Shown: positions 24,904-36,500 of the stretch, one piece after another
Position numbering within the stretch: the stretch's first letter is position 1
How the letters are laid out: each line of letters starts with the position of its first letter
Origin: Caprimulgus europaeus
Lineage: Eukaryota; Chordata; Aves; Caprimulgiformes; Caprimulgidae
Assembly (NCBI GenBank): GCA_907165065.1
Contig: OU015530.1
Span: 51,434,465-51,498,464, forward strand
Direction of reading: 5' to 3'
DNA: 64,000 bases
Translations under genes and position numbers: made by a program
The notes under the pieces: generated by a model
Databases searched by the model: none
What the model was told of the DNA's origin: nothing
Seen by the model: the letters and a program-made list of their open reading frames with translations, nothing else

Positions 24904-25777
24904 GCCAGGTAAGCCTCCCCCTCCATCCATGTTTTGCCAGAGGAAGCCAGATAAGCCTCAGATCTGCTGCTTTCCAGATCTCCCTTGAAACTTGTGGAGA
25001 TACTGGTGGTATAGAACATTCTTGATAGTGGGAGAGAAGGCTCAAATATTTGTAGTAGTTGTGTGTGGTCAAGATTTTAATAGTCAGGAACACAAGCAAC
25101 AGGGAATTGATGAGAAACAAGTCATACAGGGACGGATGAGAACACAACGTTTTACTGTTTTTCTGTTTTCATGAACACATCCCAGCCTAACAGTGCACTG
25201 GGCCATTGACTCCTCAGTGCCAAAGACAAAATTTAGGATCATGAGATCTACATACTGAGCACGGTTACAGTGACAATCCTGAGATGCTAGCTACCCCTGG
25301 AAATTTTAAATTCAAATCCAGTCTTTTCAGCTCATACTCATCTCTCTCTCATTTTCTGTCGCTTAAGGAGTTTCAGCACTGATAGGACTGCAGGACACAA
25401 ACCTCAGATGTTATTTAAATATATCAGTTTAGGGGACAACATCAGCAAGATATGGCAACAATATAAGTAGCTCTATCAGCCAGAAACATTTCCTATCTAA
25501 ACCTGAAATTCTCTAGAGAAATCTTCAGACTCAAAGAAGCAGCAAACCACCGTATAATTCATCTTCATAATCTTGATGTGTGATTTTTATCACTGACATA
25601 CTACTGCACTCCTGGCTTTTACTGTAGTCTGATTCCTGTTAAAGGTGTCCATTTGGCCTTGTTGAGGTGTAATGCAATAAAATAACCTTTTCCTCTTTAT
25701 TTCTTTTGCAGTCAGTGAGGGACTCAATGGCATTCTACTCGTGGAAACCTAAAAGCTAGACCTTATGCTTGTTTCAG

Positions 25778-25838
25778 CAGTGTAAATCTATTGCAATTCC
25801 ACTGATTTCAGTGACATTATATGTGGTTACATTTACAG
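25778..25838. repeat. Possible ancient sauropsid repeat fragment
   Basis: CAGTGTAAATCTATTGCAAT, TCCACTGATTTCAGTGACAT and GTGGTTACATTTACAG resemble old repeats in reptile and bird genomes of the form 'agtgtaaatc..agtaactccactgaagtcaatg..gttacac'. The resemblance is from memory and divergence is high. Confidence 0.35.
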
Positions 25839-27541
25839 ACAGCTATCTTTAGCAGTGCAAGCCTTTCTCCACATATAGCTGGACACAGGTGAAGTGTTTT
25901 GAGAAAATACAGCTGTGTATTTGCCCTTTTTTATACTCTTCTGCAGATATCTGCTACTGACTGCTGTCTGAGACAAGGCACTACACTAGATGGATCCTCT
26001 GTCTGCCCTTCTAAGGTCATTCTTACACTTTTTGTAGAGCAAATATCTCTAGAAGTGCACCCAACCTACTTATTCAGCCTGTAGAGTTATGCCTCAGAAT
26101 CCATTTCTTTAATTAAATAAAATATTTGAATCCTCTTGTTTAAGTGGCAAGTGTAAATAATACACTGTTTAATACATTTTAAAAATCTCCTGGTATCGAA
26201 CAAACTATTTAATCTAACTTGGTTAATTTGGAATCAATATTATCATTAATTCCCTACTTCATCTGTCTTTTGAAGCGGTGGAACAAAATAGCTTGGATCA
26301 GTTCAGCCTCTTAGGACTGCATGAAACACTGTGGTTGTATTCCTGCTTTCCCTTGGTAAGTAAGATTAATCAGCAGAAGACTTCCTTGCTTTTAGAAATG
26401 CTTTTTAGAAGCAGTTCATGTCAAAAGGGAAGAAAAAAAAGTTTCACAACTTTATTAATCTGATCTAGTGTCTGATTTGATTTTTAAATCATTAGTCAGG
26501 ATGAGCTGTACCAGCTTCACTTCAGGTAAATCATAAGGACTTGTACTCCTTGCGTTCATGTGAAATGCTGAAACTCTTGGGCTCACTTTGCTTGAAGGAG
26601 GCTCAAAGTGCAGAGACTAACAGGAAAAAAACCCCACAGTCTCATTGGCTCCATGAAGAAAGTGTCCAACCTGTCAGACTCCTCCAGTGCCACCCAGTAC
26701 AGCACCCAGGTCTCCAGTTAGTATCACAACCACCAGACATAGCCTCCCTCACCCTTACAAAGAAAAAACACTCCAACCTCTCAGATTTACAATACAGTGC
26801 AAAATTTACATGCTGTCGAGGGCAGCAAACCTACTACAAGCAAGTTGTCACCAATCCTGTCACTCTGCTGTCCACTAATGACTGAAAAGCTGAAGGATCA
26901 TCAGAAATCAGACATATGACCAGAGGGAACAGGCATGGCTGACAGCTTCCAAATGCAGCCCACGTTGCAAAAAGACCGACTGCTACAGAAGTGAATTCTT
27001 CCTCCTGCAGCGGAGAGCTACTCTGCAAACCTTCAGTTCCCTGTGATGTCCAATCCAAACATGCTACAGATCATTATTTTTTAAAACCCTTTCCAAAGAA
27101 GCATTTCTGTTATCTGTCTCTCTCAGCAGAATGGCTTTCCTATCCCACAGGACCTGTGCTGTGAAACAGGAATCAGGACAGGCTGGAAGTCTGTTTTCCA
27201 CTTCTACCCTGAGAGCAGTTTTGGGAGTTCCAGTGCTCAGCCAGGGGCACTTGTCCCTTGGTTTGCTGTGATGCCAGACAACATTGTAAGCGAAGATCAG
27301 TAATGAGTAAAGGGGCCAGAAGGCTGTAAATAAAATAGAAAATGCATGCCCCCATGGAGATATCAGGAGGATTTAATTATTTAAAACTTCCTTTCCAGAG
27401 TCTTCCAATTCCCATGACTATTATTTAGTTTAATAAGAGCTGTGAGCATGCATATTCACTCACCAGTATTGGTAAAATCCTGATACTTCCTTAATTCTCC
27501 TATTCCTTTAGCTATGTGATTAATAAAAATGCTTCTTTTTA

Positions 27542-27552
27542 GGGGGGGGGGG
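27542..27552. repeat. Poly(G) run, G11
   Basis: Eleven consecutive G followed by six A. An unusual homopolymer in an AT-rich window. It could form a quadruplex only between strands or by joining other runs. Confidence 0.85.
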
Positions 27553-28487
27553 AAAAAAGTTTTTAGGGTTCAGGGAAAGTTTGATAACATGAACTGAATG
27601 ACTCCTTAGAGATTCAGAAAACCAAACAGTAATTCAAGACAACACAGCAATTTAAATTCCCTGATTTCTAGAGTAATCATTAATTTCTTGAGAACTCAAA
27701 TAATGATTTATAAATCCTTCAAGCAAACATACCTGCAATGATTAAAACCTGTTTGTTGCTTTAGCTGACCAGCACAGTAAATACATGTTGGTACCTCAAG
27801 GCAACTATCAGTGAACACTGTCCTGGCAGCTGGGCTTTCTTTGGTGGGGCAAAAATATATTAAAACAAGAAACCTCACATGCAACAATATCCATTCCCTG
27901 CACTGTTACTGCAATCTTCTGGGGCGCTGAATATGGCCCAAGGGATGATGTTCAACCTATCTCTCACTATGAGGCATTTCACTAATCCCACTCTGGTCAT
28001 TGACCCAGCAGCTGGACATCTCAGGACCCCTCTGGAAATTGTAATGCGCTGCCCATAAGCACAAGTAGGACAAGTGAAAAGAAGTGTGTATCTGAATGAC
28101 TTGCAGATTTTGGAGGCTTTGTCCTTAATGCTGTGCTGCTGGCAAAGTCATGTTCTCCTAATGCAAAAGACCAGCAGAGGTGACAAAATCAGAACAGATC
28201 CCTGACTAATACAGTTTGCCTCATTGCCCTTTATTATATCTTTGGCGATAACAGCCAAATGTGGGGCTGGCACTGGGGAGCAGTTCTGCAATCAGACTGC
28301 ATTGAGAAACAGATTCCCCCTTCCCCTGAAACTCCTAATTGTATGGCTCAAACATCTCTGTGATTGTTTCCATCCTCCCATAACAGATGCCCCGGTAACA
28401 CATTTGCTTCTACAGGTTTACTGATTAAAATAACTCAAAGAAAAGGCTATGTGACTTGGCTTTTAATCATTTTGTTTAATAAGAAAG

Positions 28488-28509
28488 AAAAACAAAACAA
28501 AACAAAAAA
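28488..28509. repeat. (AAAAC)n short repeat
   Basis: Three to four AAAAC units in an A-rich context. Confidence 0.75.
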
Positions 28510-30146
28510 GCCCACACTTTGTTTATTTGCCTCATTGGAAAACAATTTTTGGCAAATGCTGCTACTCAGCTGAATTTAACAGCATACTAAGTTGTTGCAA
28601 TACTGACAAATGCAGAGCATACTTGTTATAACAGTGTTAGAAATGATGACAACAAGAACTCAAGCCCTTCTCTGAGAATTACTGGGAATCTTGTGCTCTT
28701 TTCACAACCGACATCTCCAGAGAAATTCCCTTGTGCCTTACCCAGTTTAAAATTTTAAGATGAGCTGCAGCAGGCAGCAAAAGCAGCAGTCAAATACTGT
28801 TCTTCCCACGCCAGCCCTGCTAACTTCAAAGAAGATGCACAGGAAACAGAGGACAATTAAGTCTGGTTTTCAAAACATGTAATCTCAATACAGCATCACT
28901 GCTAAATTTTGCCCAGTAGCTAATTTACAATCTTAGTTACAGAAATTTTGAGAGAATTATGAGAAGCAAACTGAGGACAGAACGGCATCTCAAATACCAC
29001 ATTTTATTATTAACCTTTCTGAGACCAAAAGGGATCAAATTCAAAGCTGAAAACAACTGAAAGATAAGAATATTAGTCAAAAATCCTCTTTGAGTGATAT
29101 TCTTAATTTAGTTTCCACTCCAGTGGGAATGCCAAGTACAGGTAAGCGTGAATATACGTTATAGTGATTTGCTATATGAAAAATTTCTATGCTCAAAATG
29201 CAAAAAACAGAGCCTTGTTCCTTCCTAATGTATAACCATGCAAACCTCCCTGTGGTAATCTTTGGACATCTGGTCCTTCTTGTTTGCTTTTTGAATTAGG
29301 TATGACATTTTCATCACACCAGAGTCCTCTCTTTGGCTTTTTTGCACTATGTGTGCTGAAAAAATACAGGAGCTTGTGAGCTTTTCGCAGGCAACAAACT
29401 CAGTATTTGGATACCCAGGAGCAAGTATAATATATCTGGACAGAGAAACAGCATGTGCTATGTCTTGTGCTAAGAAAGCTTCTGGCAACTTGCAAAAGGT
29501 AACATACTATTCATTCTCCCAGTTAAAAGGATAGAGGAAGTCAATAAGCATATGTTTTCATGTTTATCTGGGAAAAAAAAATATGGCAAGAGGTCCATTT
29601 GAAGAAATATTTGTAACACTAGTCAACATTTCTGAAACACGAGTGTTGAACTTGACACAATTTAGTCACTGAAACCAACACTTCTGCTGGGAATGTGCTA
29701 ATTTTGATGAAATCTTTTAAAAGGTGTTTTATGTTTAGAATGGTCTGAACATGAGAGAGACCATGGACAAAAACAACAAAGACAGATAAAATATATTGGG
29801 TGACTGAGACCAGTAACTCAGAAGCAGGTCAGAAAAATTTACCAGTTTCAGAGCTGAGAGCTGAACTTGGCCACTCACATCCCAGGTGAGTGTCTTTTCT
29901 CCACATGGCCAATCTGTTTTTCTAGTCCAATTAATATTTAATTGTTTATGCAGCTGCAACAAGAAAGACTGAGAGAAATCCAGCCCAGAGCAGCTAACTG
30001 CTGAATGGTTAGCACATTCCTTGTGGAGTGGGAGTATATGAAATACCCTCATTTCTCTGCAGATTTTCTGCCCTTCTAAGCTCTATTTTTCACTAAGAAC
30101 TTACTCAGTTCTTCAGTTTTCACCCACACAAAATAGGAAAAAAAGA

Positions 30147-30170
30147 CAAACAAACAAACAAACAAACAAA
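30147..30170. repeat. (CAAA)6 microsatellite
   Basis: Six perfect CAAA units, preceded and followed by A-rich sequence and then a C run at about 30182-30189. Confidence 0.9.
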
Positions 30171-32892
30171 GAAAAAAACATCCCCCCCCAAATCACAAAT
30201 CTGAGCGTTTTTGTTAGAAATATTTCTCCTCATACATAACCACAAATAAAAAATGTGGTGCAACTTTGGTCCCTCTATGGACTCTCCAAGTTGATGAGAT
30301 CCTCCCCATTTCTGCTTTCAGGAAAAGCTCCAGTTATTCCCTCCCATTTGAAGACATCTCAAAGCAGGCTCTGCACCAGTAGCATTTACACCTAGAGCCC
30401 AGCTGGGTTTGGCACCAACACACTTTTCTCTTCAAAGACTGAAACCTAAGGTTAGTAGAAGTGATCAGATTAGTCAAAGATTATAAAACCTTAGCAAAAG
30501 AAACAAACACAAAGACTGAAGTAAAAAAAAAAAAGTTGCAATAAAGAGAAAAAAATCCCTGCTGAGGTCTAGTTTAGCCAAGCCTTTTATGTAGGTCAGT
30601 CTGACCCCATCCTCTTTGAGATGGGGCAATTGTTTTCTCCTTTTTATCCCACCTCACCTGCCCTTTTCAAATCCCACCCAAGGTCACTGTTATTGTCTGG
30701 GTCTTCTCAGCCTGGTTAAACCTCTTCTGCAGACTGTCAGAGCTGTGTATCGAAGCAGATGGCTCTACATTGTCTAATATCCCTTGAAACATCAACCAGG
30801 AGGTGTGATACTACCAGCTAACACAGTCCTCCTTTCCTCCCTCCCATTCTTGGTTATTTTTGATTAGCAAATTAAATACTCAATATGTGCCCTGATGAAA
30901 TCACTGCAGTAGCTAGTCAACACATTGCATGCATTACTTATCACAAATGTTTCTCCTGCCATTCTCATCCACCAGTAGAATCACAAGCTGAAATATCACA
31001 ATTGTGGATAATATATGTTTTTCAGAAACTACTCAATACATTGAAGTTGCAAAGGGATCTGTGGGAGTTTAATGATTCCCACTTCTACTACAATGCTAAA
31101 TACCAGCTGCCCATTGCTAAGTCAGCCGTTTCAGCAGTGGGGCACTTTCAGATGAAGTAGCCAGTGATATTTCTGCAAGAAACATGAGCTATGTGGGGAG
31201 CTTCTGCACTGCAGAAATTAGACACTGATTTGTGCAGTCTATAATCTGCACCACTTAGTGAAAAAATGGCTTATCTTCTGGCACTGCAATAGTCAATGTA
31301 CAACGGGATCATTTATTGACCTATCCATAGCTGTGACACAATTAATGGCAATTTGGTTCCAGCAAAAATGCATGTGATTGACCCTACTTCATTAGTCTGG
31401 AGATTATTTTACAAACTGAGAGCAAAGTGCTGTGATTTAACAGATGAACTACAATAGCTGATTCATTTAATCTTATTTCAACTCCGACAAACCCAGTTAC
31501 CTTTCAGAGATAATACATTAATGAAGCAGCCTCTATATAAGTATTGGCCCAAGATTAAAGAAAGTGTCTTTTCTCTGTATTTGTATTTCAAATAGATCTC
31601 AATGTGCTTAACTTTATTGATTCAGGCAGTAGGTATATGATTAGACAGATAGGTAGATGCAACGCTTTGTCCGATCTACATTCATGACACCATACAAAAG
31701 TATTCAAACAGCATTTTAGCTTTAATCTCAAATATCTGACTCTGCAATAAATTCTTTTTCTAACCTAGATCATCAGCTTATAAAGCTGCAGCTGGAATAA
31801 CAATATGGAGGACTGCAGAATACCTTTGCTAATCACAGAGAGCTTAAATACCTTTTAATTGTAGGATGTGGTAGAAAAATAAATAAGGCAGCTTTTCCTA
31901 ACCTCCTGCACTTTTATGTGGTGCAGGCACAGAGAAACCCTTATGTGGCCTCATGGAAGCTCTGAGACTGCAAAGCAACCTTGACATTGACTTGAGGGGG
32001 CCAGAACTCCAGTCCCAAGGGGCAGGAGCAAAGTGGACCTAGACCCAGCCAAAATTTGAGAGGTAGAACACTATAGTAATAACAGCAACAACAAAAAGGG
32101 TTTCTGACAAAACATTTGATTAATAGAAAGTGGTTTTTTTTCTTGTGATGTTTCCAAAATGAGTCTGCTTTTGTCTCTTTTCAGAGATATACTAGGCACA
32201 AACCAAGACACAAAACAACATTTTTAATTTGGTTCAAAGCTATTAACTTTTTTTCCCCAGCCTTTGGGGAAGAATCATTTTTCATTTTTGCTTTGGAACT
32301 GCTGTAGAAAGAAAAAATGATCATTTGCACAGCACTGTGGATGTGACATCTTGGGGAATGTGAAGAAGCAGAGCAGATCTGTGGTCCTATGGCCTTCCCC
32401 TACCCTGCAGATGGACCTGGACAGCATGGGAAAAGGAAAGAGCATACGGCCTCCAGTGGAAGAAAAAACACTAATTACATCTGGTATTCTCAAAACACTA
32501 AAAGGAAATGAGGCAACTAATGAAGTTGCCTAATTCCCCTAGGCAATATGATAATCCCAGCTAGACCAGAAGAGTGAGACAGTGCACCAAGAAAACTGCT
32601 GTCCCTTCTGGGTCTGGCTCTCAGCTGGGATATCTCAGCATCTCCACAGAAATCAGAGCTGCTTTGCAGTCATTCAGAATCTGGGCCAATATTATTAACT
32701 TCAGTTAAATATGTTCCATTTTTAACATTATGTATTTTAAAGGAAAGGAAAATCTATCTCAGACCACACAGTTTATATGCAGTAGACTGGTGATACAAAA
32801 TCCACTACCGGACATGATCTGAATTAGGAAACCTGTCATTCACCCTGACTTGTCATTGATCACACCTCCTTTAGAGACTTAAAACAGCTGAG

Positions 32893-32923
32893 TGGAATAG
32901 TTTATGCTGAATAAACTATTCCA
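32893..32923. repeat. Perfect 13-bp inverted repeat with 5-nt loop
   Basis: TGGAATAGTTTAT (32893-32905) and ATAAACTATTCCA (32911-32923) are exact reverse complements separated by GCTGA. The flanks do not extend the perfect pairing. It is shorter than a typical pre-miRNA stem, so I call it a hairpin only. Confidence 0.9.
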
Positions 32924-33476
32924 GAAACCTCCAGCAGTGAAAACCAGCACCAGTCCTTTCAGGGCTCTGGCTCCTGTGGGGAGTAGGAGGAGGAAGAGAA
33001 TGGGCTGGCACAGACTGAAGCCTTCTCTTGCTGCAAGGGCTGCCCAGTTTCACCTGTCTTCTCCTAAGGATTTGTGAAAATGCATGTTATTTTTGCCTTC
33101 AGCATTCATTTGACATACCTTGCTGCCTTGTCTTGCTATGCCATTTATTTTCAAATGGATGGTTCAAGCACATGATTAGCTGTCAGGTTATTTTGAGTCA
33201 AAGTAACAGGCAAATTAGAAGCCCAAAGGAATTAGGAGCAAAAAAGGCACTTTGAAATTAGTATTGGAAGATATGTAAGCTTGTCTCAGACCCTCACACC
33301 TCCCTCTTCTCTTGCAGTAGCCAGGAGGAGATTGTTCTACTCTTTTCTTAGGAAGCGAAAGGATTTAATCTTATCTGGCTTCTTGCATTAGAGGTACATA
33401 AAGCTTGCTCAGGGTCTGTTGTTTTCTGTAGCTTCCATTTACAGTCCTGTCATACATCTTTCTTATCTGCTTGCTT

Positions 33477-33529
33477 GCTTTTTCTGTTTTTTCTTTTTAT
33501 TTTCTTTTTTTTAAATTATTTTTTCTTTT
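33477..33529. repeat. T-rich low-complexity tract
   Basis: About 50 bases dominated by T with scattered C and a few A and G, starting from a short CTTG repeat. Confidence 0.75.
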
Positions 33530-36500
33530 GAAGATAATCTGTTTGCTGGAGAGAAGTTCAGCCTGTGTTGATTAATTCAGCAGTTAAGTCTCCTTTTGTT
33601 TTTCTTGTGAATTTTAAAGAAGTAGACTGGATAGCCTTGAATCAATGATGTTATCAGGATTGTTTTTTATTCTAATGCAAGCAGTAGCCTATTCCTGATT
33701 TCCAGCACAGAACCACCAGTCATTTCGATACAGTTCTGCTTTAATAGACTGAATCATTGGCTGCTTTTGTCTATTACATAAAAGAAGAATCAGCCTCAGT
33801 AATCAGAGCTAAGTCTCAACACCAGAAGGAAAAAAAAATCCACTCTTCTTCCCAGTGCCAAAAACCCCACATGCCGACAGCATAAAGAGAGCACTGTTAA
33901 AATCCCTTTAGCCAATGCCTAATAACCAAAGATCTTTTAATCTGGTTAGATATTTTACCAGCTCTTTGATAATGATCAGAAGAAACGCATACTTCACTCT
34001 ACTCAGTTACTATGGAATTGTCCCTAAATTGCCCATAGGAAAATTCATCCATCAGTTTCAGTCATTTTGCATTTTGTACCTTTTACCATCTCAAAATATT
34101 CAGGTACGGATTCTCCCATGAGACAAAATACATATTTACATCTGATGCTATAAAATCCCTTCTCTGATTAGTAAAAGATGTTAAAAAACTGCAGTTTGCC
34201 TCACTCCCAAATCTACCCTTTTCCACATTCAGATTAAAAATTTTATGTATAAATGACAGTTCTGCTGCATTTCAATTACACTGGCATTACAAGACACCTT
34301 TCCACATGACAGACAGATGTGTACATTTGCATGTGTCACTGTGGTGCAAAATATTCTGTAGCAGAGAAAGGTTCCTGATCTTATTTCTCAAATATGTTTC
34401 TAAGTTTTCTCCTATTAGATACTCCAAAACTCAGCAACAGGGCATAGAAAAGGACACAAAACCCAGCCCAGCTGCAGAGAAAGAACCATCTCCTCATTGA
34501 GATGGCTGTTTTTTAATGAAGGTTTGTATTCTGTGAAACTTGGGACATTAATTTCTGAAATCATTGCTATACACTGCATTCAGGAAAATAAGATAAATGA
34601 AAGCAGCCTGTTTCAAAAATGATGGTTACAGCTCTTAGTGTTACAGAAAAGGCCAATATTAGCAGGGCTTCCTACCAGAAGTGAAAAGCTCATTCATTCC
34701 TGGCAAGGCAAGTTACTGCTGTTCATGAAGACACTTGAAGTTCTGCTCCTGACCTGGGGGTCTTTTAAGTGGTTTTAAGTCATTCAGTTGTCATAACAGG
34801 AGAATCCAAAATTCAGCTATGAGGAAGTGAGGCCGAGCATTAAAGACTGCAGAAAGCCAATGGTCCAGCTCGAGACTGTGGCACAATGGACAGGCAGTTT
34901 CCTCTATCTCCCATTGACTCAGATCTGCAGTAATTAGCTTTTCTAAGAAAATAAGGATTCATTACTGCAGGACTTAGCAGTTGCATACCTGGAAGACTGG
35001 AAAGTTTGAGGACAAAAAGATTAAAAGCTCTGCAACACTGAGCGAAAAGAGGTGTTATGCAAGTAATGGATTTTTTACCTTTTTTTCTCAGTCTCAGGTT
35101 TCTAAACAATTTTGTCTGAAAGAAGTTTGGATCTGCTACCCAGATTTCAGTACATTTACAAGAGTAATTAGTGACAAGCAATTCCTAGTAAGCTACTATT
35201 GTATAACTCCAGTTCTGTTTACACAGAATCTAGGTGTATTAGCAGTATTGGGACAAAACCAAGCTGGCATGAGAGCATTGATTCAGATATTGTTCATGGA
35301 CTTCTAGAGAGAAACTGAATTGCACTGCAGGAATGAAATATAGGCACACTCCCTGCCCTCTAAATAGACAAAAATCTCAGTAGGCTTCTCTGTTGGGCTA
35401 AATTGCCAAAGGAAGCATCTATATGTCAGCCTTTCAAAATTACATCAGTTATTATCTGATAAAGTAGGGATGCAATTTTACATCTGTTTTTATGTTAGAT
35501 GCAAGTAAGAGTTAAGGAAGAGTACAGAGAAGAGTTTCTTCAGTACCTAATTACCAAAACCATTTGGGCTTCTGTCTGCTGAATATGAATAACTGACCCC
35601 TGAAAAACACAACCAAATGGGTGGATTCTAAATATGATCAAATATCAAAGGAAACTAGTGCATAGAAATACAGCTGAGAAAAAGATAAAAACGGTTCTTT
35701 AAAGGATGTTAAGCTCACCTCCTGCTTCCCACAATAAAATGAGTGAGAGATGCCTTCTCATCCCAAAATGAAAACAAACACTGTGGCCTGAAAATCTGCC
35801 ACAAAGGATCCATTACAACGCACTTGCCATGTTCTGTACATATCAGACAAGTTTCCACTTCATCATTATTTCTATTGCAAAAGGCTCTAGTCAAAGCTGC
35901 TTTCACAGTTTCAGGCATTGCAACTGATGCGTGACCCCAGCTTAAAGACAAGCAGAGTTTTATTTGAACTGCATTAAATGACTGGATGTGGAAAAGAAAG
36001 GAAAAAAGAATGAAGGTAACAGGAATAGAATAACACAGTCCATTAGATGCACCAACCTGACCATCTTCAAATTCATTGTCAATTTTATTGCAGAATCAAG
36101 TAGTCATTTGTTCATAAGATAGTATCCCTTCTTTTTGGCTAAATTAACATCAATGGTCAGAAAACCATAAAGACTATACATACTCTCACATATCTCGCTG
36201 GGATTAAGATCTGAATGTGAAAATGTCCACTCAAAGACTAATTAGGCAGCTCAGGCTTCATAGTCATGATCTCTGACATTTCTGGCAAAAGGGTTCCCAG
36301 AGTGAAAAATGGCATGGTTGTTTCAGAGACTTGAAGTTTTCTTGAGGACATTGGCCCAGCTAAGAACCGCACCAACCACCAAATAGTCATCGGGTGAGAT
36401 TCTGCTCACTGCGGAATGTCCAGTTAAATTTACAACAGTGTAATATAGATTAAATGTTAGAAAGTACAGGCCACAGAAATTACCAAATTATTTTTGCTGG

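Noticed and set aside
24289-24908. Possible target duplication around the minus-strand ERVL LTR
   Set aside because: The flanking pentamers agree at only three of five positions, so they are not evidence of a duplication.
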